A stretch of DNA of 64,000 bases from Bosea sp. F3-2 (GTDB lineage: Bacteria; Pseudomonadota; Alphaproteobacteria; Rhizobiales; Beijerinckiaceae): assembly GCF_008253865.1 (NCBI RefSeq), contig NZ_CP042331.1:2914001-2978000 (forward strand), given 5' to 3'. The position numbers were made by a program, and so were the translations under genes. The notes below the pieces were generated by a model that searched no databases, was not told the origin of the DNA, and saw nothing but the letters and a program-made list of their open reading frames with translations. Below are positions 8,812-16,121 of this stretch, in pieces. The stretch's first letter is position 1. The number at the start of each line of letters is the position of its first letter.

Positions 8812-9477
8812 ATGGAAGCATCCGCAACATCGCGCAAACGCTCTTCGCCTGAACGCACCCGGACCAATGACCCCGAGCGCACGAAGGCGGAGCTCCTGGC
8901 GGTGGCGACGGAGGAATTTGCCACATTCGGTTTCAGCGGCGCCCGCGTCGACGCCATCGCCGAGCGGACGCGCACTTCGAAGCGTGTGATCTACTATTAT
9001 TTCGGCGGAAAGGAGGGGCTCTATCTTGCAGTGCTCGAGAAGGTCTATGCCGATGTGCGGGCGATTGAGGAAGGCCTCAATCTGGATGCGTTCGAGCCTG
9101 AAGAGGCCCTACGTCGTCTGATCGAGCAGACCTTCGAAAATGACGACGCCCATGTCGAATTCGTGCGCCTCGTCGCGATCGAGAACATCCATCACGCCAA
9201 GCATCTCGCGAAAGCACCCTCAATCCGGCAGATCAATCTGCGGGCGCTTCAGGTCATCGGCCGAATTCTGGCCCGAGGCCAGGCGACGGGCCTTTTCCGC
9301 GATGACCTCGAAGCGGTCGACGTGCACATGGCGATCAGCGCTCTCTGCTTCTTCCGTGTCGCCAATCGGTACACCTTCAGTGAGATTTTTGGCGTCGACC
9401 TCTCGGAACCAGGACGACGCGCACGGCACAAGAAGATGATCGCCGATGCAGTGCTTGCGCTCGTTCGGAAATCGTAG
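8812..9477 (+). CDS. TetR-family transcriptional regulator of the quinate/shikimate genes
   Basis: This is a 221-residue TetR-family repressor. The N-terminal helix-turn-helix runs over about residues 25-70, with LLAVATEEFATFGFSGARVD followed by TRTSKRVIYYYFGGKEGLY. The C-terminal ligand-binding domain carries FVRLVAIENIHHAKH, typical of TetR proteins beside aromatic-acid genes. The promoter at 8707-8734 has an operator in its spacer, so self-repression is likely. A matching operator at 12172-12189 implies it also controls the divergent transporter/dehydrogenase operon. The effector is unknown but is plausibly a hydroaromatic acid or protocatechuate. Confidence 0.9.
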   Translation: MEASATSRKRSSPERTRTNDPERTKAELLAVATEEFATFGFSGARVDAIAERTRTSKRVIYYYFGGKEGLYLAVLEKVYADVRAIEEGLNLDAFEPEEALRRLIEQTFENDDAHVEFVRLVAIENIHHAKHLAKAPSIRQINLRALQVIGRILARGQATGLFRDDLEAVDVHMAISALCFFRVANRYTFSEIFGVDLSEPGRRARHKKMIADAVLALVRKS

Positions 9478-9546
9478 CGAGGAAGCACCAGAGGCCGGCC
9501 TGTCGCGCTGGCAACGTGTCAAACTCTTCGGCGCTCCGACAGGAGA

Positions 9547-9563
9547 CGAGGGGCAGCCCCCTC
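9547..9563. terminator. Candidate terminator between convergent genes
   Basis: A perfect 7-bp hairpin, CGAGGGG-CAG-CCCCTCG, is followed by CCTCTTT. It lies between the TetR stop (9477) and the transporter stop (9587), which are convergent. The T-run is weak, so termination efficiency is uncertain. Confidence 0.5.
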
Positions 9564-9586
9564 GCCTCTTTGCATGACAGGCACGC

Positions 9587-10912
9587 TTACTTCCGGCCGA
9601 GCTCGCTCATCGGCGTCTTAAAGGTCTCCCGCGCGGTGGCGGCCGACAGCGCCGCGACGATCGCGGTCACACTGGTGAACACCGCGACGGGCACCCAGCC
9701 ATTCGGTCCGTCGCCGAGGAGCGCGGCGCTGATCGTCGGCGCGAAGCCGCCCAGGGCGAAGCCGATCTGCGTCCCGATCGCCATGCCGGAGAGCCGGACG
9801 CGGGTGTCGAACATCTCGCCATAGAGGGCCGGCCAGACGCCGTTGGAGGCGCTGTAGACGATCCCCGACAGCAGGATGCCGAGCGCGAAGATCAGCGGCA
9901 GGTTGCCCTGGCTGATCGCCCAGATATAGGGCCAGATCAGCACGGCGCAGCCGAGGGCGCCGAGGATGAAGACGGGCTTGCGGCCGATGCGGTCGGCCAG
10001 TATCGCCCACAGCGGAATGGCAGCCAGCGCGACCAGATTGGCAAGGACGAGCACCGTCAGCATCGTCGGCCTGTCGATCTTCATGGTGTTGACCGCGTAG
10101 GACAGCGTGAACACGCTGAAGATCGTGCTGACCACCGAGATCAGCGCGGCGAAGATGATGCGCAGCACATCGGCCCAGTGATCCTGGAACAGGATGACGA
10201 ATGGAATTTTCGCGGTTTCGTGCTTCTTCGTCTCCTCGAGGAAGACGGGCGTTTCCGGCAGCGAACGCCGCACCCAGAAACCGACGGCAACCACGCCGAC
10301 GCTGAGGAAGAAGGGGATGCGCCAGGCCCAGGACAAGAGGTCGGCCTCGGGCAGTCGGGTGATCGGGATGAAGACCAGCGTCGCCAGGATGAGGCCGGCC
10401 TGGGTGCCGCTCAGCGTGAAGCTGGTGAAGAAGGCGCGCCGATGGGGCGGTGCGTGCTCGAGCGTCATCGAATTGGCGCCGGCCTGCTCACCGGCGGCGG
10501 AGATGCCTTGCAGCAGCCGCGCCACGACCAGGAGGACCGGAGCGAGAAGGCCGGCCTGGTCATAGGTCGGCAGGCAGCCGATGAGAAATGTCGAAAAGCC
10601 CATCAGGAGCAGAGTGAAAGTCAGCACCTTCTTGCGGCCGAACTTGTCACCGACATGGCCAAGAGCGACGGCCCCGAAGGGCCGCGCGATATAGGCGACG
10701 CCGAAGGTGGCGAAGGATGCGATGGCGGCTGCGTGCGGATTCACCGACGAAAAGAAGATTTTTGGAAAGATCAGCGCTGCCGCGGTGCCGTAGATGAAGA
10801 AGTCATAATACTCGACCGCGCTGCCGATCCAGCTTGCCAGCGCGGCCTTCTTCGGCGTCTTCACGCCTGTCGCTTCGCCCGCATGCGAGCCTGCAGCGTT
10901 AATAGCTGTCAT
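9587..10912 (-). CDS. MHS-family MFS transporter (probable shikimate/quinate/aromatic acid uptake)
   Basis: This 441-residue, 12-segment major facilitator belongs to the metabolite:H+ symporter (ShiA/ProP/PcaT-like) family. Typical MHS features are visible: WIGSAVEYYDFFIYG in the first helix, then GHVGDKFGRKKVL in loop 2-3, ARLLQGISAAGEQAGA in helix 4-5 and ADRIGRKPVF in loop 8-9. The ATG at 10912 follows GGAGGAGACC; a longer in-frame start at 10999 lies inside the upstream gene and was rejected. It follows the quinate/shikimate dehydrogenase by about 46 bases in the same direction, so a hydroaromatic or protocatechuate-type acid is the likely substrate. Confidence 0.9.
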   Translation of the reverse strand: MTAINAAGSHAGEATGVKTPKKAALASWIGSAVEYYDFFIYGTAAALIFPKIFFSSVNPHAAAIASFATFGVAYIARPFGAVALGHVGDKFGRKKVLTFTLLLMGFSTFLIGCLPTYDQAGLLAPVLLVVARLLQGISAAGEQAGANSMTLEHAPPHRRAFFTSFTLSGTQAGLILATLVFIPITRLPEADLLSWAWRIPFFLSVGVVAVGFWVRRSLPETPVFLEETKKHETAKIPFVILFQDHWADVLRIIFAALISVVSTIFSVFTLSYAVNTMKIDRPTMLTVLVLANLVALAAIPLWAILADRIGRKPVFILGALGCAVLIWPYIWAISQGNLPLIFALGILLSGIVYSASNGVWPALYGEMFDTRVRLSGMAIGTQIGFALGGFAPTISAALLGDGPNGWVPVAVFTSVTAIVAALSAATARETFKTPMSELGRK

Positions 10913-10958
10913 CTTGGTCTCCTCCTGCTTTGCATTTTTGTGAGTGAAGGGATCGGGC

Positions 10959-11846
10959 TCAGGCGGCGCTTTTCGCCGCGGTCGCGCCCAGCTCGGCAAA
11001 ATGGCGCAGCATCCGCTCCGGATCGGGGGTTACGCCGGTGAACAGCCGGAAGGCTTCGACCGCCTGGAAGACCGCCATGCCGCCGCCATCGAGCGTGCGG
11101 CAGCCGAGGCGGCGGGCCGTGCGCACAAGCTCGGTTTCGAGGGGGAAATAGACGATCTCCGCCACCCAAAGCGCTGGCCGCAGCAGGTTCGCCGGCAGGG
11201 GGAGGCCAGGATATTTGGCCATGCCCGTCGGCGTGCAGTGCACGAGGCCGTCGGCCTCGGCCATGTCGGCCGCAAGGTCTTCCGTGGCGCGCACGCGGTC
11301 GTCCCCGGTGCGACCGAAGCGCTGGTTGAGCGAAGCCGCGACGGCCTCGGCTCGTGCTCCGTCGACATCCGACAGGATGAGCTCGCGCACCCCCAAGGTC
11401 ATCAGCGCATGGGCGACCGCGGCGCCGGCGCCGCCGGCACCAAGCAGCACGACACGTCCGAGCGCTGCGCCGGGCAAGCCGCGACGAAAACTCTCGGCAA
11501 AGCCCCACCAGTCGGTGTTGTGGCCGATGCGGCGGCCATCCTTGAGCACGACCGTGTTGACGGCTCCGAGCGCGGCGGCGTCGGTGGAGAGCTCGTGCAG
11601 GTGCGGAATGACCGATTGCTTGCAGGGATGAGTGATGTTCAGCCCGGCGAAGCCCATGCGCTCGGCGGCGATCAGGAGCTCCGGCAAGGCTTCGGCGCCG
11701 AGGCTAAGCCGTTCGAGATCGATCCGCTGATAGATCAGGCGCAGGCCCTGCGCGTCGGCTTCGTGCTCATGCATGGGCGGCGTGCGGGACGCCTGGATGC
11801 CGGAGCCGATCAGGCCCACCAGGAAGGAAGGCTGTTCGAGCGTCAT
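10959..11846 (-). CDS. Quinate/shikimate dehydrogenase (AroE/QuiB-type)
   Basis: This 295-residue NAD(P)-dependent dehydrogenase interconverts shikimate/quinate and the 3-dehydro acids. The N-terminal substrate domain has SRTPPMHEHEA, GLNITHPCKQ (catalytic lysine) and GAVNTV, then GHNTDWWGF (catalytic aspartate). The Rossmann motif is LGAGGAGAAVAHAL at about residue 133, and GGGMAVFQAVEAFRLF is near the C-terminus. SRTP in place of the usual SLSP and a location beside a transporter and catabolic remnants favour a catabolic role. It is probably the first intact gene of the operon driven from the TetR-type promoter at 12171-12198. Confidence 0.9.
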   Translation of the reverse strand: MTLEQPSFLVGLIGSGIQASRTPPMHEHEADAQGLRLIYQRIDLERLSLGAEALPELLIAAERMGFAGLNITHPCKQSVIPHLHELSTDAAALGAVNTVVLKDGRRIGHNTDWWGFAESFRRGLPGAALGRVVLLGAGGAGAAVAHALMTLGVRELILSDVDGARAEAVAASLNQRFGRTGDDRVRATEDLAADMAEADGLVHCTPTGMAKYPGLPLPANLLRPALWVAEIVYFPLETELVRTARRLGCRTLDGGGMAVFQAVEAFRLFTGVTPDPERMLRHFAELGATAAKSAA

Positions 11847-11862
11847 GGTGCTGCCTTTCAGG

Positions 11863-12033
11863 AAGGGTGGCGAGGCGTCGAAGCGCGGGGACGTCCCTCG
11901 CGATGCGGCAGCCGCAGGTCACGCCGGCGGCGTCCCAACAGCGCGACGTCGGCGAGCGCCGCGCGCCCGCGGATTTCGGGTTGGCGCTTGCCGGGCAGAT
12001 CGAGATTGGGGCCGTTGGGCACGAGGGCCGGGT
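11863..12033 (-). pseudogene. aroQ: Remnant of type II 3-dehydroquinate dehydratase (aroQ)
   Basis: The minus strand reads VPNGPNLDLPGKRQPEIRG then RAALADVALL over 11937-12022, which is the N-terminal signature of type II dehydroquinases (LNGPNLNLLGxRxPxxYG). The similarity then appears to hop frame (DAAGVTCGCR in another frame) and ends after a few dozen codons, where an intact AroQ has about 150. No ATG exists in the matching frame upstream; every nearby ATG is in a different frame. It lies directly upstream of the dehydrogenase gene, so it was probably the first gene of the operon. Confidence 0.8.
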
Positions 12034-12170
12034 TCGCCGTCGTGGCGCCACCCCGGCCGTGGCACGAGGCATGAGCCGAGCGCTCATGCGCATCCGCATG
12101 GATTGCATCACTCCTCCCGGTGTTTCCTCGGGCGGGCGTTGTTCGCCCTGCCATATTTGATTTGACCTAA

Positions 12171-12198
12171 AATGTACGAACTGGTACGTTCATGTCAA
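12171..12198 (-). promoter_or_regulatory. TetR-controlled promoter of the aroQ remnant-dehydrogenase-transporter operon
   Basis: On the minus strand, -35 TTGACA (12193-12198) and -10 TACATT (12171-12176) are separated by 16 bases. The spacer carries the imperfect palindrome ATGTACGA-AC-TGGTACGT (12172-12189 on the plus strand), matching the TetR site at 8711-8728. The layout, operator inside the spacer, is the same at both promoters. The divergent plus-strand genes from 12274 may share this control. Confidence 0.72.
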
Positions 12199-12273
12199 TA
12201 GGTATCTGAGCCATATGAAGCTCGGGCCTCCGGCGGTCAGGCGCCGGATAAGACCAAGGGTGGGAGCGCCGGA

Positions 12274-12585
12274 ATGCGGAAGTCGATCGCGACGGTCTCG
12301 TCGAGCGATGCGCTGATTGAGAAACTCAAGGCGATCGCCTCGGTTGACTTCGACGACGTCGAGGTTTTCGAGAGCGCCCCTCTCCCCCACGCCAGATCGA
12401 TGCGCGACATCCGCAGCTACGCCACGGATCGCGGGCTGCTGACCGACCTGCTCCAGCCGTTCCGTGACGTCGAGGACGTCTTCGGCGCGCAGCACAAACG
12501 CAATCTCACCCGCACCGCGCGCAAGTTCGACCTGATGGACGAGCTCGATAGGCGCAAGGGTTTCGCTCAAGGGAGGTCATCATAA
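12274..12585 (+). pseudogene. N-terminal remnant of 3-dehydroshikimate dehydratase (QuiC-like)
   Basis: The 103 codons match the start of the TIM-barrel dehydroshikimate dehydratases that make protocatechuate: MRKSIATVSSSDALIEKL, FDDVEVFES, LLQPFRDVE and a late RKFDLMDEL. Intact enzymes of this type run to about 280 residues, or about 630 when fused to an HPPD-like domain. Here the match stops at residue 92 and is followed by a short unrelated tail. The stop overlaps the BKACE start by one base (TAATG). It may still be translated, but it lacks the barrel's metal-binding residues and cannot be active alone. Confidence 0.78.
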
Positions 12586-13442
12586 TGAATACCGTCGTCA
12601 TCGCGGTCGCCATCACCGGCTCCGTGCCGCGGAAGAAGGACAATCCGGCGCTTCCGATCACGCCCTCCGAGCAGATCGAGTCGACGCATCAGGCATTCGA
12701 GGCCGGCGCCACGCTCGCGCACATCCATGTGCGCAACGACGATGAGAGCCCGTCATCGGACCCGGAGCGCTTTGCCGTCGTGCAGGCCGGCATCGTCAAG
12801 CACTGCCCCGGCATGATCGTGCAGTTCTCGACCGGCGGCCGGGGGCGCGATCCGGGCGCCCGCGGCTCGGCGCTCTACCTCAAGCCCGACATGGCCTCGC
12901 TTTCGACCGGGTCGGTGAACTTCCCGACGATCGTCTATGAGAACCACACGGTGCTGGTGACCGACCTTGCGACGAAGATGCGCGACAACGGCATCCGGCC
13001 GGAGATCGAGATCTTCGACCTGTCGCATCTGCATGGCGCGCGCCGCCTCGTCGAGGCCGGGCTGATGGACGACCATCCGCATGTCCAGTTCGTCATGGGG
13101 GTGCAGAATGCCATGCCGGCCGAGGAGCATCTGCTGGATCTCATGCTCGGCGAGCTGCGCCGAGTTCTGCCCAAGGCGACCTGGACCGCGGCCGGCATCG
13201 GCCGCTTTCAGGCGCCCGTGATGGAATGGGCGCTCAAGCGCGGCGCCGATGCGGTGCGAACCGGGCTCGAGGACAATATCCGCATCGCCAAGGACCGGCT
13301 CGCCGCGAGCAATGCCGAGCTCGTCCAGCAGGCCGCCGAAACCATCGCCCGGCACGGGCGGCGCGTGGCGTCGGTCACTGAGGCCCGCGAGCAGCTGGGT
13401 CTGCGGGCGGCCGGAACGGGAGCGACCTCCGCATGCCCGTGA
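12585..13442 (+). CDS. Beta-keto acid cleavage enzyme (BKACE, DUF849 family)
   Basis: This 285-residue (beta/alpha)8 enzyme of the Kce/BKACE family condenses a beta-keto acid with acetyl-CoA and splits it to acetoacetate and a CoA ester. Visible motifs are IAVAITGSVPRK, the zinc-site region GATLAHIHVRND (His-x-His), QFSTGGRGRD, EIEIFDLSHL, VMGVQNAMPA, and the C-terminal RTGLEDNIRIAKDRLA. GGGAGG precedes the ATG. The gene overlaps PcaDC by 10 bases and leads into ScoAB. From this context the likely substrate is beta-ketoadipate, giving succinyl-CoA and acetoacetate. The family call is firm; the substrate is inferred. Confidence 0.92.
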   Translation: MNTVVIAVAITGSVPRKKDNPALPITPSEQIESTHQAFEAGATLAHIHVRNDDESPSSDPERFAVVQAGIVKHCPGMIVQFSTGGRGRDPGARGSALYLKPDMASLSTGSVNFPTIVYENHTVLVTDLATKMRDNGIRPEIEIFDLSHLHGARRLVEAGLMDDHPHVQFVMGVQNAMPAEEHLLDLMLGELRRVLPKATWTAAGIGRFQAPVMEWALKRGADAVRTGLEDNIRIAKDRLAASNAELVQQAAETIARHGRRVASVTEAREQLGLRAAGTGATSACP

Positions 13443-14641
13443 TCGAGGCCAACGGCGTCAATCTCTTCTACGAGCTTTCCGGCCCGACCGAAGCGCCGAT
13501 CGTCGCCTTCTCCAATTCGATCGGAACCACGCTCGCGATGTGGGACACGCTCGTGCCGGCGCTGCGCGGCCGTTACCGCATCCTGCGCTACGACACGCGC
13601 GGGCATGGGCGTTCGCAGGTGGTGGATCAACCGATCACGATCGACGATCTGGCGGATGATCTGCTCGGCCTGCTGGACGCGCTCGCCATCGAGCGCGTCC
13701 ATCTCGTCGGTCTGTCGCTCGGCGGGATGACGGCCCAGGCGCTCGCGGGCCGCGCCCCGGAGCGATTGGCGAGCCTGACATTGATGGCAACCGCGGCGCG
13801 GGCTCCGAACCCGGGCGGTTTCGCGGAGCGCGCCAAGCTGGTCCGGGCGAAGGGCATGGCGCCCATCGTCGACACGGTCAGGCGGCTTTGGTTCACGCCC
13901 GAGTTTCTCAGCTCCGCGCCGGACAAGGTCGCGCCCGTGCTGGAGACCTTTGCCGGCATCGATCCTGAAGGCTATGCCGCATGCTGCGACGCCATCGGCC
14001 GCATGGATTTGCGGCCGGCGCTGGGCAGCGTCCGCGCGCCCACCCTGGTCATCGCCGGGCGCGACGATCCGGCGACCCCGGTCGCCTCGGCCGAACAGAT
14101 CGCGGCTCTGATCCCGCAGGCCGAACTCGTCGTCCTGCCCAAGGCGGCGCATCTGCTCGTCATCGAGCAACCCGAGGCGGCTGCGGCGCATCTGCTCGCC
14201 TTCCTCGATCGTCATCGCGACAGCACGCGCGCGCCCGGCGCAGTCGCGTTCGAAGCCGGTCGCAAGAGCGTGCTGGGCGAGGCGCATGTCGAACGATCGC
14301 TGGCGCAGGCCGGCGCCTTCGCCGAGCCCTGGCAGGACTTCATCACCCGAACCGCCTGGGGCGAGATCTGGGGCGATGCGCGGCTGCCCTGGAAGACGCG
14401 CTCCTTCGTGACGCTGGCGATGATGGTCGCGCTGCACCGCGAGGAGGAGTTCAAGCTCCATGTCCGCCCCGCCTTGCGCAACGGGGTGAGCGCCTCGGAG
14501 CTGCAGGCGCTTTTGCTTCAGAGCGCGATCTATGCCGGCGTGCCGGCGGCGAACGCCGGCTTCCGCTGGGCGAAGGACGTGCTCGGCGACGAATTGGCCG
14601 GCGATCCGGCCAAGAACCAAGGAGAGGAAACAGTCAGATGA
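13433..14641 (+). CDS. pcaL: Fused 3-oxoadipate enol-lactonase / 4-carboxymuconolactone decarboxylase (PcaD-PcaC)
   Basis: This 402-residue bifunctional protein carries two consecutive steps of the protocatechuate branch. Residues about 1-262 are an alpha/beta hydrolase (PcaD): YDTRGHGRS, the nucleophile elbow GLSLGG (about residue 97), the acid in AGRDDPATP and the histidine in KAAHLLVIEQP. Residues about 275-400 are a carboxymuconolactone decarboxylase (PcaC): WGEIWGDARLPWKTRS, ALHREEEFKLHVR and QSAIYAGVPAANAGF. The start overlaps the BKACE gene and the stop overlaps scoA (ATGA), so the set is one operon. The enzyme delivers beta-ketoadipate. Confidence 0.94.
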   Translation: MPVIEANGVNLFYELSGPTEAPIVAFSNSIGTTLAMWDTLVPALRGRYRILRYDTRGHGRSQVVDQPITIDDLADDLLGLLDALAIERVHLVGLSLGGMTAQALAGRAPERLASLTLMATAARAPNPGGFAERAKLVRAKGMAPIVDTVRRLWFTPEFLSSAPDKVAPVLETFAGIDPEGYAACCDAIGRMDLRPALGSVRAPTLVIAGRDDPATPVASAEQIAALIPQAELVVLPKAAHLLVIEQPEAAAAHLLAFLDRHRDSTRAPGAVAFEAGRKSVLGEAHVERSLAQAGAFAEPWQDFITRTAWGEIWGDARLPWKTRSFVTLAMMVALHREEEFKLHVRPALRNGVSASELQALLLQSAIYAGVPAANAGFRWAKDVLGDELAGDPAKNQGEETVR

Positions 14642-15348
14642 AGAAGGTCTACCCCGACGCCAGGGAGGCGCTCGCCGGCATCGTCAAGGACGGCATGACG
14701 ATCATGGCCGGCGGCTTCGGTCTCTGCGGCATCCCCGACACACTGATCGAGGCCATTCGCGAGTCAGGCGCGAAGAACCTGACCTTCGTCTCCAACAATG
14801 CCGGCGTCGACGGCGCGGGCCTCGGCCTGCTGCTCGAAACCCGCCAGATCAGGAAGATGATCAGTTCCTATGTCGGCGAGAACAAGCTCTTCGCCCAGCA
14901 ATATCTCGCCGGCGAGCTCGAGCTCGAATTCACCCCGCAGGGCACGCTGGCCGAGCGCATCCGCGCCGGCGGCGCCGGCATCCCGGCCTTCTTCACCAAG
15001 ACCGGCGTCGGCACGCTGATCGCCGAGGGCAAGGAGGAGCGCGAATTCGACGGCGAGCGCTACATCATGGAGCGCGGCCTGTTCGCCGACATCTCGATTG
15101 TCCATGCCTGGAAGGGCGATACCGAGGGCAACCTCGTCTACCGGAAGACGGCGCGGAACTTCAATCCGATGATGGCGAGCGCCTCGCGCTTCACCATCGC
15201 CGAGGTCGAGCATCTGGTGCCGGCCGGCGAGATCGACCCCGACCAGATCCACACCCCCGGCATCTTCGTGAAGCGCATCGTGCATGTGCCGAACCCGGTG
15301 AAGCGCATTGAGCAGCGCACCACCCGCCCGCGTCCGGCGGCGGCCTGA
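14638..15348 (+). CDS. scoA: Succinyl-CoA:3-ketoacid CoA-transferase subunit A
   Basis: This 236-residue protein is the A subunit of a 3-oxoacid CoA-transferase that activates acetoacetate with succinyl-CoA. Diagnostic segments are GGFGLCGIPDTLIEA, SNNAGVDGAGLGLLLETR, SYVGENKLFAQQYLAGELEL, TPQGTLAERIRAGGAGIP, and the C-terminal DPDQIHTPGIFVKRIV. These match ScoA-type acetoacetate transferases better than PcaI, which lacks the SYVGENK segment. It overlaps the PcaDC stop by 4 bases and is followed 14 bases later by scoB. An annotation as pcaI would be an understandable but probably wrong alternative. Confidence 0.88.
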   Translation: MKKVYPDAREALAGIVKDGMTIMAGGFGLCGIPDTLIEAIRESGAKNLTFVSNNAGVDGAGLGLLLETRQIRKMISSYVGENKLFAQQYLAGELELEFTPQGTLAERIRAGGAGIPAFFTKTGVGTLIAEGKEEREFDGERYIMERGLFADISIVHAWKGDTEGNLVYRKTARNFNPMMASASRFTIAEVEHLVPAGEIDPDQIHTPGIFVKRIVHVPNPVKRIEQRTTRPRPAAA

Positions 15349-15362
15349 GGAGGAAGCGAACC

Positions 15363-16019
15363 ATGGCTTGGACTCGTGAGCAGATGGCCGCCCGCGCCGC
15401 CAAGGAGCTGCAGGACGGTTTCTACGTCAATCTCGGCATCGGCATCCCGACGCTGGTCTCGAACTACATCCCCGCCGGCATCAGCGTGCAGTTGCAGTCG
15501 GAGAACGGCATGCTTGGCATGGGCCCCTTCCCCTATGAGGGCGAGGAGGATCCCGACCTGATCAACGCCGGCAAGCAGACGATCACCGAATTGCCGACCA
15601 CCAGCTATTTCTCCTCGGCCGATTCCTTCGGCATGATCCGCGGCGGCCATATCGATCTGTCGATCCTCGGCGCCATGCAGGTCGCCGAGAACGGCGACCT
15701 CGCCAACTGGATGATCCCGGGCAAGATGGTGAAGGGCATGGGCGGCGCCATGGACCTCGTCGCCGGCGTCAAGAAGGTCGTCGTGGTGATGGAGCATGTC
15801 GCGAGGGCCAAGGACGGCTCGGAATCGCCGAAGCTGCTCGAGGCCTGCGACCTGCCGCTGACCGGCGCCGGCGTCGTCGACATGGTGATCACCGATCTCG
15901 GCGTCTTCACCATCGACAAGAGCAATGGCAGCGGCATGACGCTGATCGAGCTCGCCGACGGGGTGACGGTCGACGAGATCAAGAGCAAGACGCAAGCCGC
16001 CTTCAAGGTCGCTGTGTAA
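15363..16019 (+). CDS. scoB: Succinyl-CoA:3-ketoacid CoA-transferase subunit B
   Basis: This is the 218-residue B subunit partner of the preceding gene. It has LGIGIPTLVSNYIP, the catalytic-glutamate motif QSENGMLGMGPFP, GGHIDLSILGAMQV and NWMIPGKMVKGMGGAMDLV, all typical of ScoB. GAGGAAG precedes the ATG. Together the subunits would turn acetoacetate and succinyl-CoA into acetoacetyl-CoA and succinate. That is the step needed if BKACE, not PcaIJ/PcaF, handles beta-ketoadipate. Confidence 0.9.
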   Translation: MAWTREQMAARAAKELQDGFYVNLGIGIPTLVSNYIPAGISVQLQSENGMLGMGPFPYEGEEDPDLINAGKQTITELPTTSYFSSADSFGMIRGGHIDLSILGAMQVAENGDLANWMIPGKMVKGMGGAMDLVAGVKKVVVVMEHVARAKDGSESPKLLEACDLPLTGAGVVDMVITDLGVFTIDKSNGSGMTLIELADGVTVDEIKSKTQAAFKVAV

Positions 16020-16039
16020 GTCAGCGCGTCATGGTCGGG

Positions 16040-16085
16040 CGCGGGGCCCCCCTCTCCTGGAGGGAGAGGGTTCCCCGCTCCTGCT
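16040..16085. repeat. Short GC-rich palindrome in the scoB-phaZ gap
   Basis: The block contains CCCCTCTCCTGGAGGGAGAGGG flanked by GCGGGGCC and TTCCCCGC, giving an imperfect nested hairpin. It belongs to the same general class of GC-rich palindrome that interrupts the ligase gene at 761-872. It could act as an intra-operon hairpin. Confidence 0.5.
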
Positions 16086-16121
16086 GGTCTTGCACGACTG
16101 TCCCGTTTCCAAGGTGCCACG

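Noticed and set aside
14638..16019. Annotation of the CoA-transferase pair as PcaI/PcaJ
   Set aside because: Operon context invites it, but subunit A has the SYVGENK...GTLAERIRAGGAGIP pattern and subunit B the NWMIPGKMVKGMGGAMDLV pattern of ScoAB.
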